Source: Sebastes aleutianus (taxonomy: Eukaryota > Chordata > Actinopteri > Perciformes > Sebastidae). Taken from it: a stretch of DNA of 64,000 bases. Shown here one piece after another: positions 53,396-64,000 of the stretch. The notes under the pieces are model-generated. The model did not search any database. It was not told where the DNA came from and was given only the letters and a program-made list of their open reading frames with translations. A program made the translations under genes and the position numbers. Each line of letters starts with the position of its first letter. The first letter of the stretch is position 1. Location: NCBI GenBank assembly GCA_916700875.1, contig CAKAKS010000038.1:10893719-10957718 (forward strand). Direction: 5' to 3'.

Positions 53396-56300
53396 GTGAG
53401 TATAAAAACACACACTACACTTTACTGCATCTGGGCCCATATTTATTAAGCAAGGAGCAAACAGTGTGAGCGACACATTTATCAAACAACTCACTCCTGC
53501 TAACCGTGAAGTGTAGGAGTAACATTTAAGAGTCATCACATCATTGATCACATGTTTGCTCTGAGCAGGAACAGCCAATCAGAGACATGGATTTACTTTA
53601 TATCTGCACATTGTCCCCAAAAAAAACCCTGCATTTTCCTCAGTGATGTTATTCTGTCATTTTTAATTTTAAAGTGTATTTTATTTGTGTGCACTATAAT
53701 ATCTCCACTAACAGTTAACCTTTCAAATTATTATCAATAATATATTCATATATTTTAAAATATAAAATTATATAAATAAGGATTAGATAGTAGGAGATTG
53801 GCTGATGGAAACCAAAAAAAAACGACTGGAGAAGGAAAGAAATTTAGAGGTGCATCAGAAGAATCATCATAAAATAAAGGAGAATTTAATATTGATGAGA
53901 TCAGACAATAAAGAAGCAAATTAATTGCAAACAAAATCATTGTCGGGTTTAATTCTTGTTGTTCGCAGCCCTGATAAATAATGTTAACAATAAAATGATA
54001 AAATTCCTGAAAACAAAAAGTTTGAAAAAAGTCTGGAAAAAATGTCTGAAAAATAAAGTTTGAAAAATGTCGGAAAACAAAAGTCTGAAAAGATTTCCGT
54101 TAAAAAAAAATCCGAAAATGACTGAAAAAAAGTCTGAAAAATGTCCCAAAAAAAAGTCCGGAATAAAAGTCTGAAAAAAAAAGTTGCAAAAATGTTGGGA
54201 AAAAAAGTCTAAACAATGTCTGAAAAAGGTAAAAAAAAAAAAAAGATGTCTGGAAAAATATCCCAAAAAAAGTTTGAAAAATGCTGGAAAAAAGACTCTG
54301 AAAAATGCCTGAAAAAAAAAGTTTGAAAAATGTCCCAAAAAAATGTCTGAAAAAAAAAGTTTGAAAAATGCTGGAAAGAAAGACTGAAAAAAAAAGTTTG
54401 AAAACTGTTGGAAAACAAAAGTCTGAAAAAATTACTGTAAAAAAAAGTCTGAAAAAATGACCTAAAAAAAAGTCTGACAAAAGTCTGAAAACATTTAGGA
54501 AAAAAAGACCGAAAAATTCCTGAAAACAAAAAGTTTGAAAAAAGTCTGGAAAAAATGTCTGAAAAAAAAGTTTGAAAAATGCTAGAAAAAAGACTGAAAA
54601 AAAAGTTTGAAAAATGTTGGAAAAAAAAAGTTTGAAAAATGCTGGAAAAAAAACCTCTGAAAAATAAAGTTTGAAAAATGTCGGAAAACAAAAGTCTGAA
54701 AAAATTTCCGTTAAAAAAAAGTCTGAAAATGACTGAAAAAAAGTCTGAAAAAAAAGTTTGAAAAATGCTGGAAAGAAAAGTTAGAAAAATGTTGGGAAAA
54801 AAAAGTAAGAAAAAAAACAAATTTACCTTTTCATATATTAATTGAATTACTTCCTGAAACCCTGTACTAGTGCATAATTACATATAATAGGTTTGAAGAA
54901 CCATAACTATGGGTGAACAAAACGAACCCCAATTCTTATTTCATTGTACATCATTAATGGCTATTAGGGCTGTGTATTAGCAAGAATCCAGCGATACGAT
55001 ACCTATCGTGATACAGGGGTTACGATTGAATATATTGCGTTTTTATTTTTATTTTTTTAAATCTACAAAAAGAACACACCATCATATGCATGAAATCTGA
55101 ATAAAAAAGTTAACTTTTTTGTGCAATCAGAACAGTGGGATCTGCATTTGCATTTATCACAGTCCGTGTAGAGTTTGCATGTTCTCCCCGTGTCAGCGTG
55201 GGTTTTCTCCGGGTACTCAGGTTTCCTCCCACAGTCCAAAGACATGCCGGTTAGGTTGATTGGTGACTCTAAATTGCCCGTAAGTGTGAATGGGAGTGTG
55301 AATGGTCGTCTCTCTCTATGTGTCAGCCCTGTGGTAGTCTGGCGACCTGTCCAGGGTGTACCCCGCCTTCGCCCAATGTCAGCTGGGATCGGCTCCCTCC
55401 TTAAATGGAATGCAGCCATCGTGTTAGTAACGTGTGCTTTTCCTACTACGATAAGTCAAAATGTCTGCTGTGAAAAAGGCTAATTACCACATCACAGTAA
55501 TGTTAAAAAAAAGTAGTTTCAAGTGTTTTTGGGGCATTTTATTAGTTAGAAAGCAGAGAGATGACGAGATAGAGGTAGGGAATGACAAAGGTCTCTGGCT
55601 GGACTCAAACCAGGGACATCGCGGCTCATGATTGTTGCCTTAAACCCCCCCGGACCACCCAGGCATCAGATTTCTAAATCCCCTAATCCGTCTTTACTAA
55701 CCGTTTTCCTGCCAAAGTATCCTCTTTCAACAGCTATTAAATCAAATTAAGGCCAGATTAAGAAAGATTATTGTTAACACAGATGCTCACAAACTACTCT
55801 GTCATCATTGTGATTCTAAATCCTGTTTTATTCTTTTTAAGAAGAAGATGAGACACATAATCTCCAAGTGTGAGGAACATAAGAGCTTGCTGCGCTGTGG
55901 ATTTTGAGTCGTTTACTATATGCAACCAGGCGCAGATAAGATTTTAAGTATATTCTTAGAAGGGAGGGTTTTAAATGAGCGACTTTCATTTGATTAACTA
56001 GTTATGTATATATGATATCAGATATCTGTCTTTGTTCTAATTAGAGATGCAGAGATTGCAATTTTCTTGGCCGACTCAAAAACGTTTCTTTCTTTCTAAG
56101 AACTATCATTGTCAGCATACACATTGTGTAACTTTTCTTTAATGGAAAATTTAATTCTATGTTCTTACATATCAGAGAAGAATCTATACAGTTTATGTAG
56201 ACCTATTATGAGAGTCAACTATTTATTATCTATCTAAATCTAATATGTATTTATTTATATAAAACTATTTATGAACCAGTATTTATTTACAAAAATGTAA

Positions 56301-57133
56301 AAGTGTGTGTATTATATTTTATTAACAACTATTGGTGCAAGAGGAGAGGGAGAGACCCCGCGCTGTTGGCAGAAGAGCCGGTCACTGAGATTACTCTGAG
56401 CAGCAGTGTGCATGGGGATGAATTACAATACTGTATAATACATTTGATTATACTTCCTGCTTTTTCCCTGATGGTCTGTATAAGTCACTAAATTTGTCGC
56501 TAGTCACTTTTAGAAATAAAGTCACTAAGAGGATCTGAAAGTTGCCAAATTGGCAAAACTGTGTGTGTGTGGCTACTGTCCATTGTGTGGTGCATGTGTG
56601 TAAATTTGACCAACACAGAATCGGCTATAGGCTATGGCTCAGAGGGTAGAGCAGGTTGTCCACCAATCGAAAGGTCGGTGGTTCGATCCCCGGCTGCTCT
56701 GGGTCACATGTCGATGTGTCCTTGAGCAAGACACTTAACCACAAATTGCTCCCGAAGGCATAGCCATCAGTGTGTGAATGAGTATTTAGATTAGATCCTG
56801 ATGAGCAAAGTTGGCACCTTAGCAGCCTCTGCCATCAGTGTATGAATGTGTGTGTGAATGGGTGAATGCTGACATGTAGTGTAAAGCGCTGTGAGTGGTC
56901 GGAAGTCTAGAAAAGCGCTATATAAGTCCAAGTCCATTTACCATTTATAATGTTTTCTATCACATATCTTTATTGATTTTGAACATAATACATCACTTTT
57001 CCAAAATGGGTTTGTTACATCTTCCCCCCCATTCACCCAAATACCCACCCATGATCTCTGAGCCCTCGGTGTAGATAACAACAAAAATGATAGTTTACAA
57101 AATGATAATAATAACCAAATAAATTAAATTATT

Positions 57134-57190
<57 letters not shown>

Positions 57191-60100
57191 TCCCACATGC
57201 AGAAATGCATACATACCTGTCTGTTTGTCCCCCCCAAAAAAGGGGTACAGTCTCATTTGTACATGTCAAATTCAAGAAGTTACGTTATCAGGAATGGATT
57301 CCAAAAAATGTAAGGTATAAATCAAATATTTTATGAAAGATATAACTTTTTTTTGTTTGGTTGTGTATGTAAGCTTTTTAATCGCAATGTAAGAGGAAAG
57401 CTCTTTAATCCAAAGGTTCAAAGATGGACAACAAATACTTTTCCAATGTCTAGCAATAAGACGCTTCGCTTGTATCAGGCAAAGGTTAATCAATTTGCAG
57501 TCATGAGTTCTCAGGGCCAATGCTCTATCTGCTATAGGCTGTCTGACACTGATCGATCCACCGGTGATGTCCGATCAAGCTGAAAATCGGCCAACTTCCA
57601 TTCACCCGCGATCGATCTGTGCATCTCTCGTTCTAATCCAGGCAGGTTAAAGTGTTTTCTGAAGCAAATTTTCACTCAGTAAGTGAGTGAGTCACTGCAC
57701 ACTGATGACCTATTTCCTCCTTAATCAGATATAATTACAGATTGTCAGATGAATCATGACTCCAGTCTCATCCTCTTTGTCTCGCTGTCACCATGCTGTC
57801 CCAGTAAAGACAGAAATGAATGATTTTGTATTGAAATGATCCCTTTCTCCTTCGTCAGACCTGTGTGAGCGTCTGTGCAGCGAAAAACTGAGGCTGTCTC
57901 TGGCGACGGCGGCCGCAGTGCTCCTCTTCCCTCTCCTGGTGTGGGGAGGTTACGCCCTCCTTCCCTTTGACTCACCTCTGCTGCACAGCACGCCCCTGAG
58001 GGTGGTGTACACTCTACGCTGCTCCTTCTTCGCCATCATCCCCATCCTGCTCGGTAAGACCTCATGTATTAAGTTTATCGTGCATTGAAACAAATACTTA
58101 ATATAATCTAAAATGAACACTGTAAGCCATAAACAATAAAAAAACATCCCACGGAATAACACCAGGTGATGCTGACCCTCGTCTCTTCTGCAGGTGTGGT
58201 GGTGCAGGGCGTGGCCCGGCTTCGCTACAGCGTCCTGAAGCCCCTCTATCAGAGTGAACTGGTACACAGAGAGGTGGCAGTGCACTGGCACTACGTCAAC
58301 GAATCGCTGTCCCTCTTCCTCTTCTTCTTCCTGCAGCTCGCTGTCATGGCAACCTACATTGACCAGGATCTGGTCAAACTGGTACCGCTGCTCACCATCA
58401 TATTTGTTTTCGGCAGGTATGAGTGCTCGCTGTCACACGTTGTTAAATGTTTAGGATCTTAAACCCAGAATAGGTGAAGGGATAGATGATTCTGAATGTT
58501 GTTTTGGTTATTAAATGTCTGCTTAACGGCATGACGGAAATGTGTGAAGGAAATGAACTGTGGGTCTTCAGATTATTTAAATAGCTGTCTAGTTTGTGAA
58601 CTCATCCTGTCAACACTGGCTAACTTTGATGTAGTTCAAACAGATAAATGTATGTCAGCGACAGATAAAGTGTTCCCTGCAGAGAGCTCATGCTCAGTTA
58701 CTCAGTAACTCAAGGCCAACAATGCCAGGCTGCACATTTACTCTCCAACTAGTAAAGAATTGACTTTCTGTACTTTCAGTCGTTCATTCCTATCAGTAAT
58801 ACACTTCACTTAGTCGGCATGACACCACAGTGATACCACAATCAATAGATCAGGAAGGATTAATACAAATCCCCAGTTTAACCGCAGTATCTTTAACCCA
58901 CTTACTGTGTGTGGGAGTACTGGCTACTTCCTGTTATGACTTTGCATGCCTGGCAACAGTAAGCACAACAGATCAAAGTTTCACAGTGCTGACGTACAGT
59001 TATAGCAGTCATTTTGAATACAGTTACATTTTCCACTTTCACACACAATTAAACTGGTTTAACTGGGGATGTGTTTTAAACCTGATGACTCACAGGGTTG
59101 CATGTCCAGTTACTTTATTCATTCATTTTTTTCTTTTCCAGGTTTGCATTTACACAGGATTAAACATTAAAGGAACGGTGTGTAACATTTAGGGGGATCT
59201 ATCGGCAGAAATGGAATATCATATGAATTAGTATGTTTTTATTTGTGTAAAATCACCTGAAAATATGAATCATTGTGTTTTCATTACCTTAGAATGAGCC
59301 GTTTATATCTACATAGAGAGCGGGTCCTCTACATGGAGCCGGTCGCCATGTTTCTACAGTAGCCCAAAATGGACAAACCAAACACTGGCTCTAGATAGGG
59401 ACATTTGTGTTTTCACATTTTCGCGTCGGCCCCCGTAGTTCTCCTTCACACTCGGCACACGGGAGACGATTCAGTTGGTTGCAATCTGCAATGTCACCGC
59501 TAGATGCCGCCAAATCCTACACACTCTACCTGTTTAAGGGAAAACGTTCTGCAACAGTGCACTGATAAACCACTACAACACATAAGTTGGGGTTAGGAGG
59601 TGGGGGTGTACAACTACAGTACAGTTCTACATAATTAAAGATTTAATTTAGTCATCTACGTTGGCGATCGAGTTCCAAAATCATCTCTGATAAAAAACAG
59701 TGTTCGTCATATCGCATTTAAATGCAAATGTATGTTGTCGAAAGGCAGCACTTATCATGATTAATATCACTTAGCATATGTGATATTCTTTCAATACCAA
59801 CAATATTTAAAAATCCAAGTAACCAGTCATCTATTGGAAAACAACAACAGCCCGCCGGCTTTTACTGAACGAAACAACGGCAGCATAATGCCGCCCCGGT
59901 GTGTGATTTTTAGATACTACACTAGGATCGTGGGAGCAAAAGGGGCTTAAACACAACAGCGCCGCCGTCTAGTGTGTGTGCGTGTAGTCCCACCGTGTTG
60001 GCTGTCCCTTTCACATAGACATCGGCTCGGCTCTGTGACAACCTCCGCTGCCGGCTCAGCGGCGGAAGAACTCTGCCCCCGCTTTCCACCTCTGTACCTT

Positions 60101-60706
60101 TCATACAGAACAGCGAGGCGGAATAACGGCGCAACATTCCCGCCTTGATCAGCCTGTGTGAAAGGGGCTAGCGGTTCAGTTGTGACGACTGGACGCTCTG
60201 AAAACAATATTCTCAGGCAAAACTAAATACACGATGAGGGGAAAGTAGAGTAAAAAAAGCATCCATTAAGTTATTAATCCAGATCTTTTGACTCATCAAG
60301 CCCTTGACACTAAAAATGATGAAAGGCATGAAGGAGCTAAGCCGTCTAACGTTCCCGCTGAAAGGGCAAAGTGGGTGTGCGGGCTGATGTGGGTCGTGAT
60401 CATTTCTTTTTGTTCAAGCTGATTATAAACCAAACAGAAGTGGTGGAGTGCATCCATCTCATCTGCCTCTTGTTGGCCTCTATAACGTATTATTTGTGTC
60501 ATTTCGTGTGCTGCAGGCTGATCTACTGGCTCTGCCTCTCTCTGGACAGCAGCATCAGGGGCCTCGGTTTCGGCTTCTCCTTCTTCCCCATACTGGTCAT
60601 GCTGGGCGTCAACCTCTACTACGTCTGCTCTTCACTCGGACAAGGGGCGATATTTGACGTGGAACCTCCCACGACGGCTCCTCCCAAGCAGCGCTGGTGG
60701 GGTTAA
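52717..60706 (+). CDS. tmem79: Transmembrane protein 79 (mattrin), 4 coding exons, 428 aa
   Basis: Exons: 52717-53395, 57859-58053, 58194-58416 and 60517-60706, with GT-AG borders and compatible phases (1, 1, 2). The protein has a long acidic cytosolic N-terminus (residues 1-226, with Glu/Lys runs at about 34-51). Five hydrophobic segments follow at about 239-261, 277-299, 329-347, 352-373 and 381-404, then a short tail ending R-W-W-G. Diagnostic TMEM79 words are present: YALLPFD, VYTLRCSFFA, TYIDQDLVKL, GRLIYWL, GFGFSFFPIL and NLYY. The family belongs to the MAPEG-like superfamily. In mammals it acts in secretory and lysosomal membranes, is needed for skin-barrier lamellar granules, and has been linked to Frizzled turnover. 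Human TMEM79 is about 394 aa, so this length is normal with a slightly longer N-terminus. Teleosts may have a and b copies; I cannot tell which this is. Confidence 0.95.
54000..54820. repeat. A-rich purine minisatellite
   Basis: Irregular units of 15-30 bp built from AAAAAAGT(T/C)TGAAAAATG and T(C/T)(C/G)GGAAAA. The + strand is almost wholly A and G with regular TG steps. Frames on the minus strand (up to 203 codons, Phe-rich) are artefacts. Confidence 0.9.
55145..55415. mobile_element. Fish non-LTR element 3' region
   Basis: GAGTTTGCATGTTCTCCCCG, GTGGGTTTTCTCCGGGTACT, GACTCTAAATTGCCCGTAAG and CGACCTGTCCAGGGTGTACC are the hallmark words of a very abundant teleost LINE tail. The final GATAAGCGG part is missing. 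The reverse-oriented end of the same family occurs at 60932-61062. Confidence 0.7.
56628..56946 (+). mobile_element. tRNA-derived SINE
   Basis: A-box-like TGGCTCAGAGGGTAGAGC (56635-56652) and B-box GGTTCGATCCC (56680-56690) form a tRNA-like head. It is followed by CTTGAGCAAGACACTTAACC, GTGTGAATGGGTGAATG, GTAAAGCGCTGTGAGTGGTC and AAAAGCGCTATATAAGTCC, the usual fish SINE body and tail. No complete cloverleaf, so not a tRNA gene. Confidence 0.85.
56950..57580. other. Unclassified repeat-like DNA with (AT)n
   Basis: TATCTTTATTGATTTTGAAC, a C-run, a perfect (AT)n at 57137-57185 and the words CAATGTCTAGCAATAAGACG and CAAAGGTTAATCAATTTGC. The look is of an inverted LINE 3' end, but I cannot name it. 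Confidence 0.4.
57137..57185. repeat. (AT)n microsatellite
   Basis: About 24 uninterrupted AT dinucleotides. Confidence 0.95.
57859..58053 (+). CDS. tmem79: tmem79 coding exon 2
   Basis: Acceptor TTCGTCAG, donor CTCG/GTAAGA. It completes codon 227 (Tyr) and encodes TM1 and most of TM2, including the conserved Y-A-L-L-P-F-D and V-Y-T-L-R-C. Confidence 0.93.
58194..58416 (+). CDS. tmem79: tmem79 coding exon 3
   Basis: Acceptor TCTTCTGCAG, donor GGCAG/GTATGA. It encodes the end of TM2, the loop with H-R-E-V-A-V-H-W-H-Y-V, TM3 and the start of TM4. The frame ends two bases into an Arg codon completed by exon 4. Confidence 0.93.
58417..60516 (+). other. tmem79: tmem79 intron after coding exon 3
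   Basis: 2.1 kb. It contains a TTAA-flanked element (59171-59533) and a GC-rich block at 59880-60180 that looks repeat-derived (GCCGCCGTCTAGTGTGTGTG, GTGTGAAAGGGGC) but is not classified. The open frames here are not exons. Confidence 0.8.
59171..59533. mobile_element. TTAA-flanked MITE (AGGAACGGTGTGTAAC family)
   Basis: Left TTAA/AGGAACGGTGTGTAAC, right end inverted AGGTAGAGTGTGTAGGATTT before TTAA (59534-59537). The terminal repeats are imperfect. GGGGGATCTATCGGCAGAAA and CGCTAGATGCCGCCAAATCC are internal marks of this common teleost family. Confidence 0.75.
60517..60706 (+). CDS. tmem79: tmem79 coding exon 4 (terminal)
   Basis: Acceptor GTGCTGCAG. It encodes the rest of TM4 (L-I-Y-W-L), TM5 and the C-terminal tail ending P-P-K-Q-R-W-W-G, then TAA at 60704-60706. 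Confidence 0.94.
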
Positions 60707-61185
60707 AAGGCCACCGTCCAAAAAAGGCGACGAGGAGTTAAGAGACACAACTGTAAACACGCCTTTTTTAGTATCATGATGACACAGCAACACTCAGACA
60801 ACTTGTCTCGTTCTTTTGGTGTCCTGTAGAGTTGTAATCCTTCAGATTTCAGTTCTGGTTGATTTGGACAACACCTGTGGTTACCATGGTAACAGCAAGT
60901 GCGGTTTAATACTACAACAAACTCTCCTTGAGCATCCATCCTTCAAACCATTATCTGTAACCGCTTATCCCACTCGGGGTCGCTGAAGCCGACATTGGGC
61001 GATGGTGGTGTGCACCCTGAACAGGTCGCCAGACTATCACAGGGCTGTCACATAGAGACATCTCCTTGAGAAGATTTTTTTTAAATTAAATTAATAATGA
61101 TCCGCTGTCAAAACAACTCAAAAGTGACCGCTGTCTTGTTTTGTAGACACATTTTGGTCACAATAAAAGCCACGCATTCTCCAGT
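60707..61185 (+). other. tmem79: 3' UTR of tmem79
   Basis: AATAAA at 61162-61167 is the first good polyadenylation signal. Inside, 60932-61062 is a reverse-oriented LINE tail (ATCTGTAACCGCTTATCCC, AACAGGTCGCCAGACTATC), so part of the UTR is repeat-derived. Confidence 0.65.
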
Positions 61186-61189
61186 TGAA

Positions 61190-62835
61190 TGCTTTTAATG
61201 TGAAGGGGCAGAAGGAAATGTTTCTGTTGACATCAACAGTGAGGCTGCTTGCACTGGATTACATGCATTCATCGTTTGCTTTGAATCCATTATGCTTATG
61301 AAGGCAATCGAGAATGGCGGACCCCGCCACTACCTATAAAAACATAAATAGTATAAAAAATGATAATTTCATAAAAATCTCAAGGATTAGAACTGTAGTG
61401 TTTTATAAATTTGTTGACCTTTGTTAAAGAAATCAAACACAAGAAGCAGGTTGTGGGATAATTTGTAGCTTGAATATATGTATAAAAAAATGAAGAAATC
61501 CAAAAACAACCTAGTTACGAGAGGAAGTTGAAAAGTTTACATACTACAAAAAAAGCTCTTTTGTGCATGCAAATTAAAAAAAGACATATGGTCTGACAAA
61601 GGGCTCTTTTTACAGTGTGTGTTTACTAACTTCAATCATAAATCTTTAAGCAGTCTGAACCTTTTCGTCTTGAGCTGATGAAATCAGCGTTTTTAAGGCG
61701 AGAGGAGTTTCAGTTCACGGCATCCAGTGTTTGGAGGTGATTCAGCAAAATGAAGACAGAAATGTAAGATATGAAAGCTGAAAAGTGTCAGTAAGAAGCA
61801 CAGAATCAAATGAGTTGGATATCAAAAGTAAAAATTTAAGGGCACTACAAGATTTTTTTTTTTATATGAGATTGAATTTTCTAATGGTAATCTTTAAACT
61901 TTGTATTTATAAGTGAGACAGTTAAATGCATCTTTGTTTCATTGATCAAAGGCTTTTCTTTGTTTATAGCAGCATAAATTGTTGGTCTATTTTTGGATAG
62001 TCTCTTTTCTTTCTTTTGAAGGAACTTTTTTCAGTGTATGAGAGAAGTATTTAAAGCAATATTTGGGACTTTGAATGAGTTCAATAAAGCAATAACAAAT
62101 ATGATACTCAACATTGTGCAGCAGCAGCTGATGATTCAGGTCCAAATGACTGAACACGTAACTCTTCATTGACCATCTGTCCAGACAAAGACAAAGAAAC
62201 AAACAAACAAACAAACATCGTGACTACAATTATAGTTTTAAATATGTGTGTCCTCTGTGATCATGACTCATGAGGCAAGTTTCAGCAAGACCTAATAGTC
62301 AGTGCCCAAATTCAAAACTTGAAAATGCGGCCAGTCTTGAACAACAACAAATGTGGGCAAACTGCACAGGTGAACAAAGAAACTGCAGAGTCATGGTCAA
62401 AGAGGAGACAAACAAAACAGGAATCATTCGACTCTCTGACAGTCTACAACAAAGCGGATACATTTATTTTCTTTCACAGAGCTGGGATCTGTTAAAGGGA
62501 CTGTTTGTTTCCTTCCTGTTAGACAGGTTTATTTTGGGAGAAACTTAAAACATGAAAACACCCCACACAGTTCAACTACTAGTATTATAAAAAGTTACAA
62601 GAGTACAGTATGAACATGTAATATATGAATCAATAGATTAGACTCGTCTTTTCGTCATTGTAGTCATTAAAAACAACCCATCATAAATATAAGTGAGGTA
62701 GTACAACGTAAATGTTTAAAATATAGGGTCTCTCTTCCTATAAACCAGTCCAAAACATATGATCACCTTATAAAGTGATGCATTGTCATAGACCAAACTA
62801 CCAAAAAGTATATAAAATACTTAGAATTAAAAATA
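61190..62835. other. Intergenic stretch downstream of tmem79
   Basis: No supported gene. AATAAA occurs at 62082-62087 without an upstream frame. A short match to the AGGGACT element (GTTAAAGGGACTGTTTGTTT) is at 62491-62510. Confidence 0.5.
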
Positions 62836-62840
62836 CTTAA

Positions 62841-62955
62841 AGGTCCCATATCGTCCTCATTTTCAGGTTCATACCTGTATTTTGTGTTTCTACTACTAGA
62901 ACATGTTTACATGCTGTAATGTTAAAAACAACAACTTTATTTTCCTCATACTGTC
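62841..62955. mobile_element. AGGTCCCATAT-family MITE end
   Basis: TTAA/AGGTCCCATATCG then CAGGTTCATACCTGTATTTT and CTAGAACATGTTTACATGC: the end of the element at 30046-30750 in reverse order. It breaks off where hAT-type DNA begins. Confidence 0.75.
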
Positions 62956-63450
62956 GTAATATTACGAGAATAAAGTCAGAAGTTTACGGGAAAAAAAGTC
63001 GTAATATTACGTGAATAAAGTCATAATATTATAAAGTCATAATTTTAAGTGTTATTTTCTTAAGTTATGACTTTATTCTCAAAATATTACGACATTTTTT
63101 CTCCTAAAGTTATGACTTTATTCTTGTTTTATTACAACTTTTATCTTGTAGTTATGACTTTATTCTCGGAATACCACGACTTTTCTTTTCTCGTAAAGTT
63201 ATGACTTTATTCTCGTAATATTACGTCTTTTTTCTCGTAATTTTGGGACTTTATTCTGGAAATCTCAGATTTCTTTCCCTCAATGTGGTCCTAATACTCC
63301 GTAGTACATTTGCACTTGGGCCCTCACTGCATTAGACTTATATACTATATACTTAGACTATAAGCTGTGTTACCTTCATCACAATGCTCAAATATTTTGC
63401 GGCTTCAGACAGATTTTGGCTCTTTTGATAGTAAAGGGTGCTGACCCCTG
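62956..63450. mobile_element. hAT-type MITE, right-hand part
   Basis: The AATAAAGTC minisatellite, CAATGTGGTCCTAATACTCC and GGCCCTCACTGCATTAGACT match 27950-28405, and the end GTGCTGACCCCTG is at 63438-63450. The left CAGGGG terminus is missing. Confidence 0.75.
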
Positions 63451-63559
63451 ACCTAGATGTAACCCAGGTTGGTCGCTAGAGGGCGCTGTGACACAGTGTA
63501 GTGATTAGTGATCCAGAGAGTATTGAAGAGAGAAAGAGGCAGAACAAGAGTGCTGCTCA

Positions 63560-64000
63560 GTTGGAAGTCTGCCAAACGCTATACTATGACTTTTTTTCGT
63601 GAAATCTTTTGACATACTATACTATGACTTTAATTTTCATGAAATTTTTCGACACGCTATACTATGACTTTTTCATAAAATCTTTTGACATGACTTTAAA
63701 AGTCTGACTTTTTTTCATGACATTTTTCGACATTAATGATTATGACATTAAAGACTATGACTATTAATGACTGACTTTTTTTTATAAAATTTTTCGACAT
63801 GCTATAATGACTTTTTTTCATAAAGTTTTTCGACGGTCATAGCGTAGTATGCCGTAAAATTTCATGAAAAAAAGTAATAGTATATCGAAAAATTTCGCCA
63901 AAAAAGTCATAGTATAGTATGTCGAAAAATGTCACGAAAAAAGGTCATAGTATAGTATGTCAAAAAATTTAATGAAAAAAGTAATTGTATAGCATGTCGA
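63560..64000. repeat. Minisatellite TATACTATGACTTTTTTC / reverse, inverted halves
   Basis: From 63575 to about 63830, units of about 45 bp read ATACTATGACTTTTTTTCGT, GAAATCTTTTGACAT. From about 63832 to the window end the same unit appears in reverse orientation (GTCATAGTATAGTATGTCGA, AAATTTCATGAAAAAAG). The array continues beyond the window. Confidence 0.9.

Larger units (their letters stand above)
53396..57858 (+). other. tmem79: tmem79 intron after coding exon 1
   Basis: 4.46 kb. It holds an A-rich minisatellite, a LINE-like tail, a tRNA-derived SINE and an AT microsatellite, all listed separately. The open frame simply continues 24 codons past the donor before a stop; the splice to 57859 is preferred because it restores conserved TMEM79 sequence. 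Confidence 0.85.

Noticed and set aside
54209..54820. 203-codon and related Phe-rich frames on the minus strand
   Set aside because: Pure translation of an A-rich minisatellite; no splice, start context or domain.
56635..56700. tRNA gene
   Set aside because: A-box and B-box words are present, but they belong to a SINE head with a full SINE body behind it and no proper cloverleaf.
58166..58462. tmem79 exon 3 as a stand-alone 98-aa gene
   Set aside because: Flanking splice sites and conserved sequence show it is an internal exon; the frame extends into introns at both ends.
59922..60207. GC-rich minus-strand frames as a gene or CpG-island promoter
   Set aside because: Lies within a tmem79 intron and looks repeat-derived; no splice or start support.

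Overview
The window is nuclear DNA of a ray-finned fish, probably a percomorph teleost. Three things support this: introns with GT-AG borders, a dense load of teleost-type interspersed repeats (TTAA-flanked MITEs, hAT MITEs, a tRNA-derived SINE, L1-like LINE tails, minisatellites), and a four-exon gene whose predicted protein is clearly a TMEM79 (mattrin) orthologue. There are no bacterial-style operons, CRISPR arrays or genuine tRNA or rRNA genes. Every gene I can support is on the + strand.

Layout. 1-26.6 kb: gene-poor intronic or intergenic DNA with simple repeats, several old interspersed repeats and a few splice-bordered candidate exons (600-653, 4449-4491, 22463-22486, 23673-23755) that I cannot assign to a gene. 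26.6-46.2 kb: a tandem array of three copies of a gene for a multi-AT-hook, HMGA/D1-like chromatin protein. Copy A (about 28.7-31.6 kb) is a truncated pseudogene. Copy B (exon 1 ending 33005, CDS 37428-38594, 388 aa, 12 hooks) and copy C (exon 1 ending 42167, CDS 44279-45655, 458 aa, 14 hook sites) are intact. Each intact copy has a small non-coding first exon with an ETS-type promoter motif, an intron filled with an 81% AT, 74-bp tandem repeat, and a single coding exon. 46.2-49 kb: an intergenic stretch with MITE and LINE remains. 49-61.2 kb: tmem79, with a probable 5' non-coding exon near 49.0-49.2 kb, four coding exons (52717-53395, 57859-58053, 58194-58416, 60517-60706; 428 aa) and a 3' UTR with AATAAA at 61162. 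61.2-64 kb: intergenic, with MITE, hAT and a minisatellite.

Function. The AT-hook proteins should bind the minor groove of AT-rich DNA in the nucleus and bend or organise chromatin. Motif details (HMGA-like second and third hooks, CDK-type TP sites beside hooks, acidic C-terminus) fit an expanded HMGA-like architecture. TMEM79 is a five-pass membrane protein of the secretory and endolysosomal system. Nothing in the sequence links the two functions; they are simply neighbours.

The most interesting feature is the AT-hook array. Its hook number differs between copies, copy C carries a coding hexanucleotide tract encoding Asp-Glu repeats, and AT-rich satellites of the kind such proteins bind sit inside the genes' own introns.
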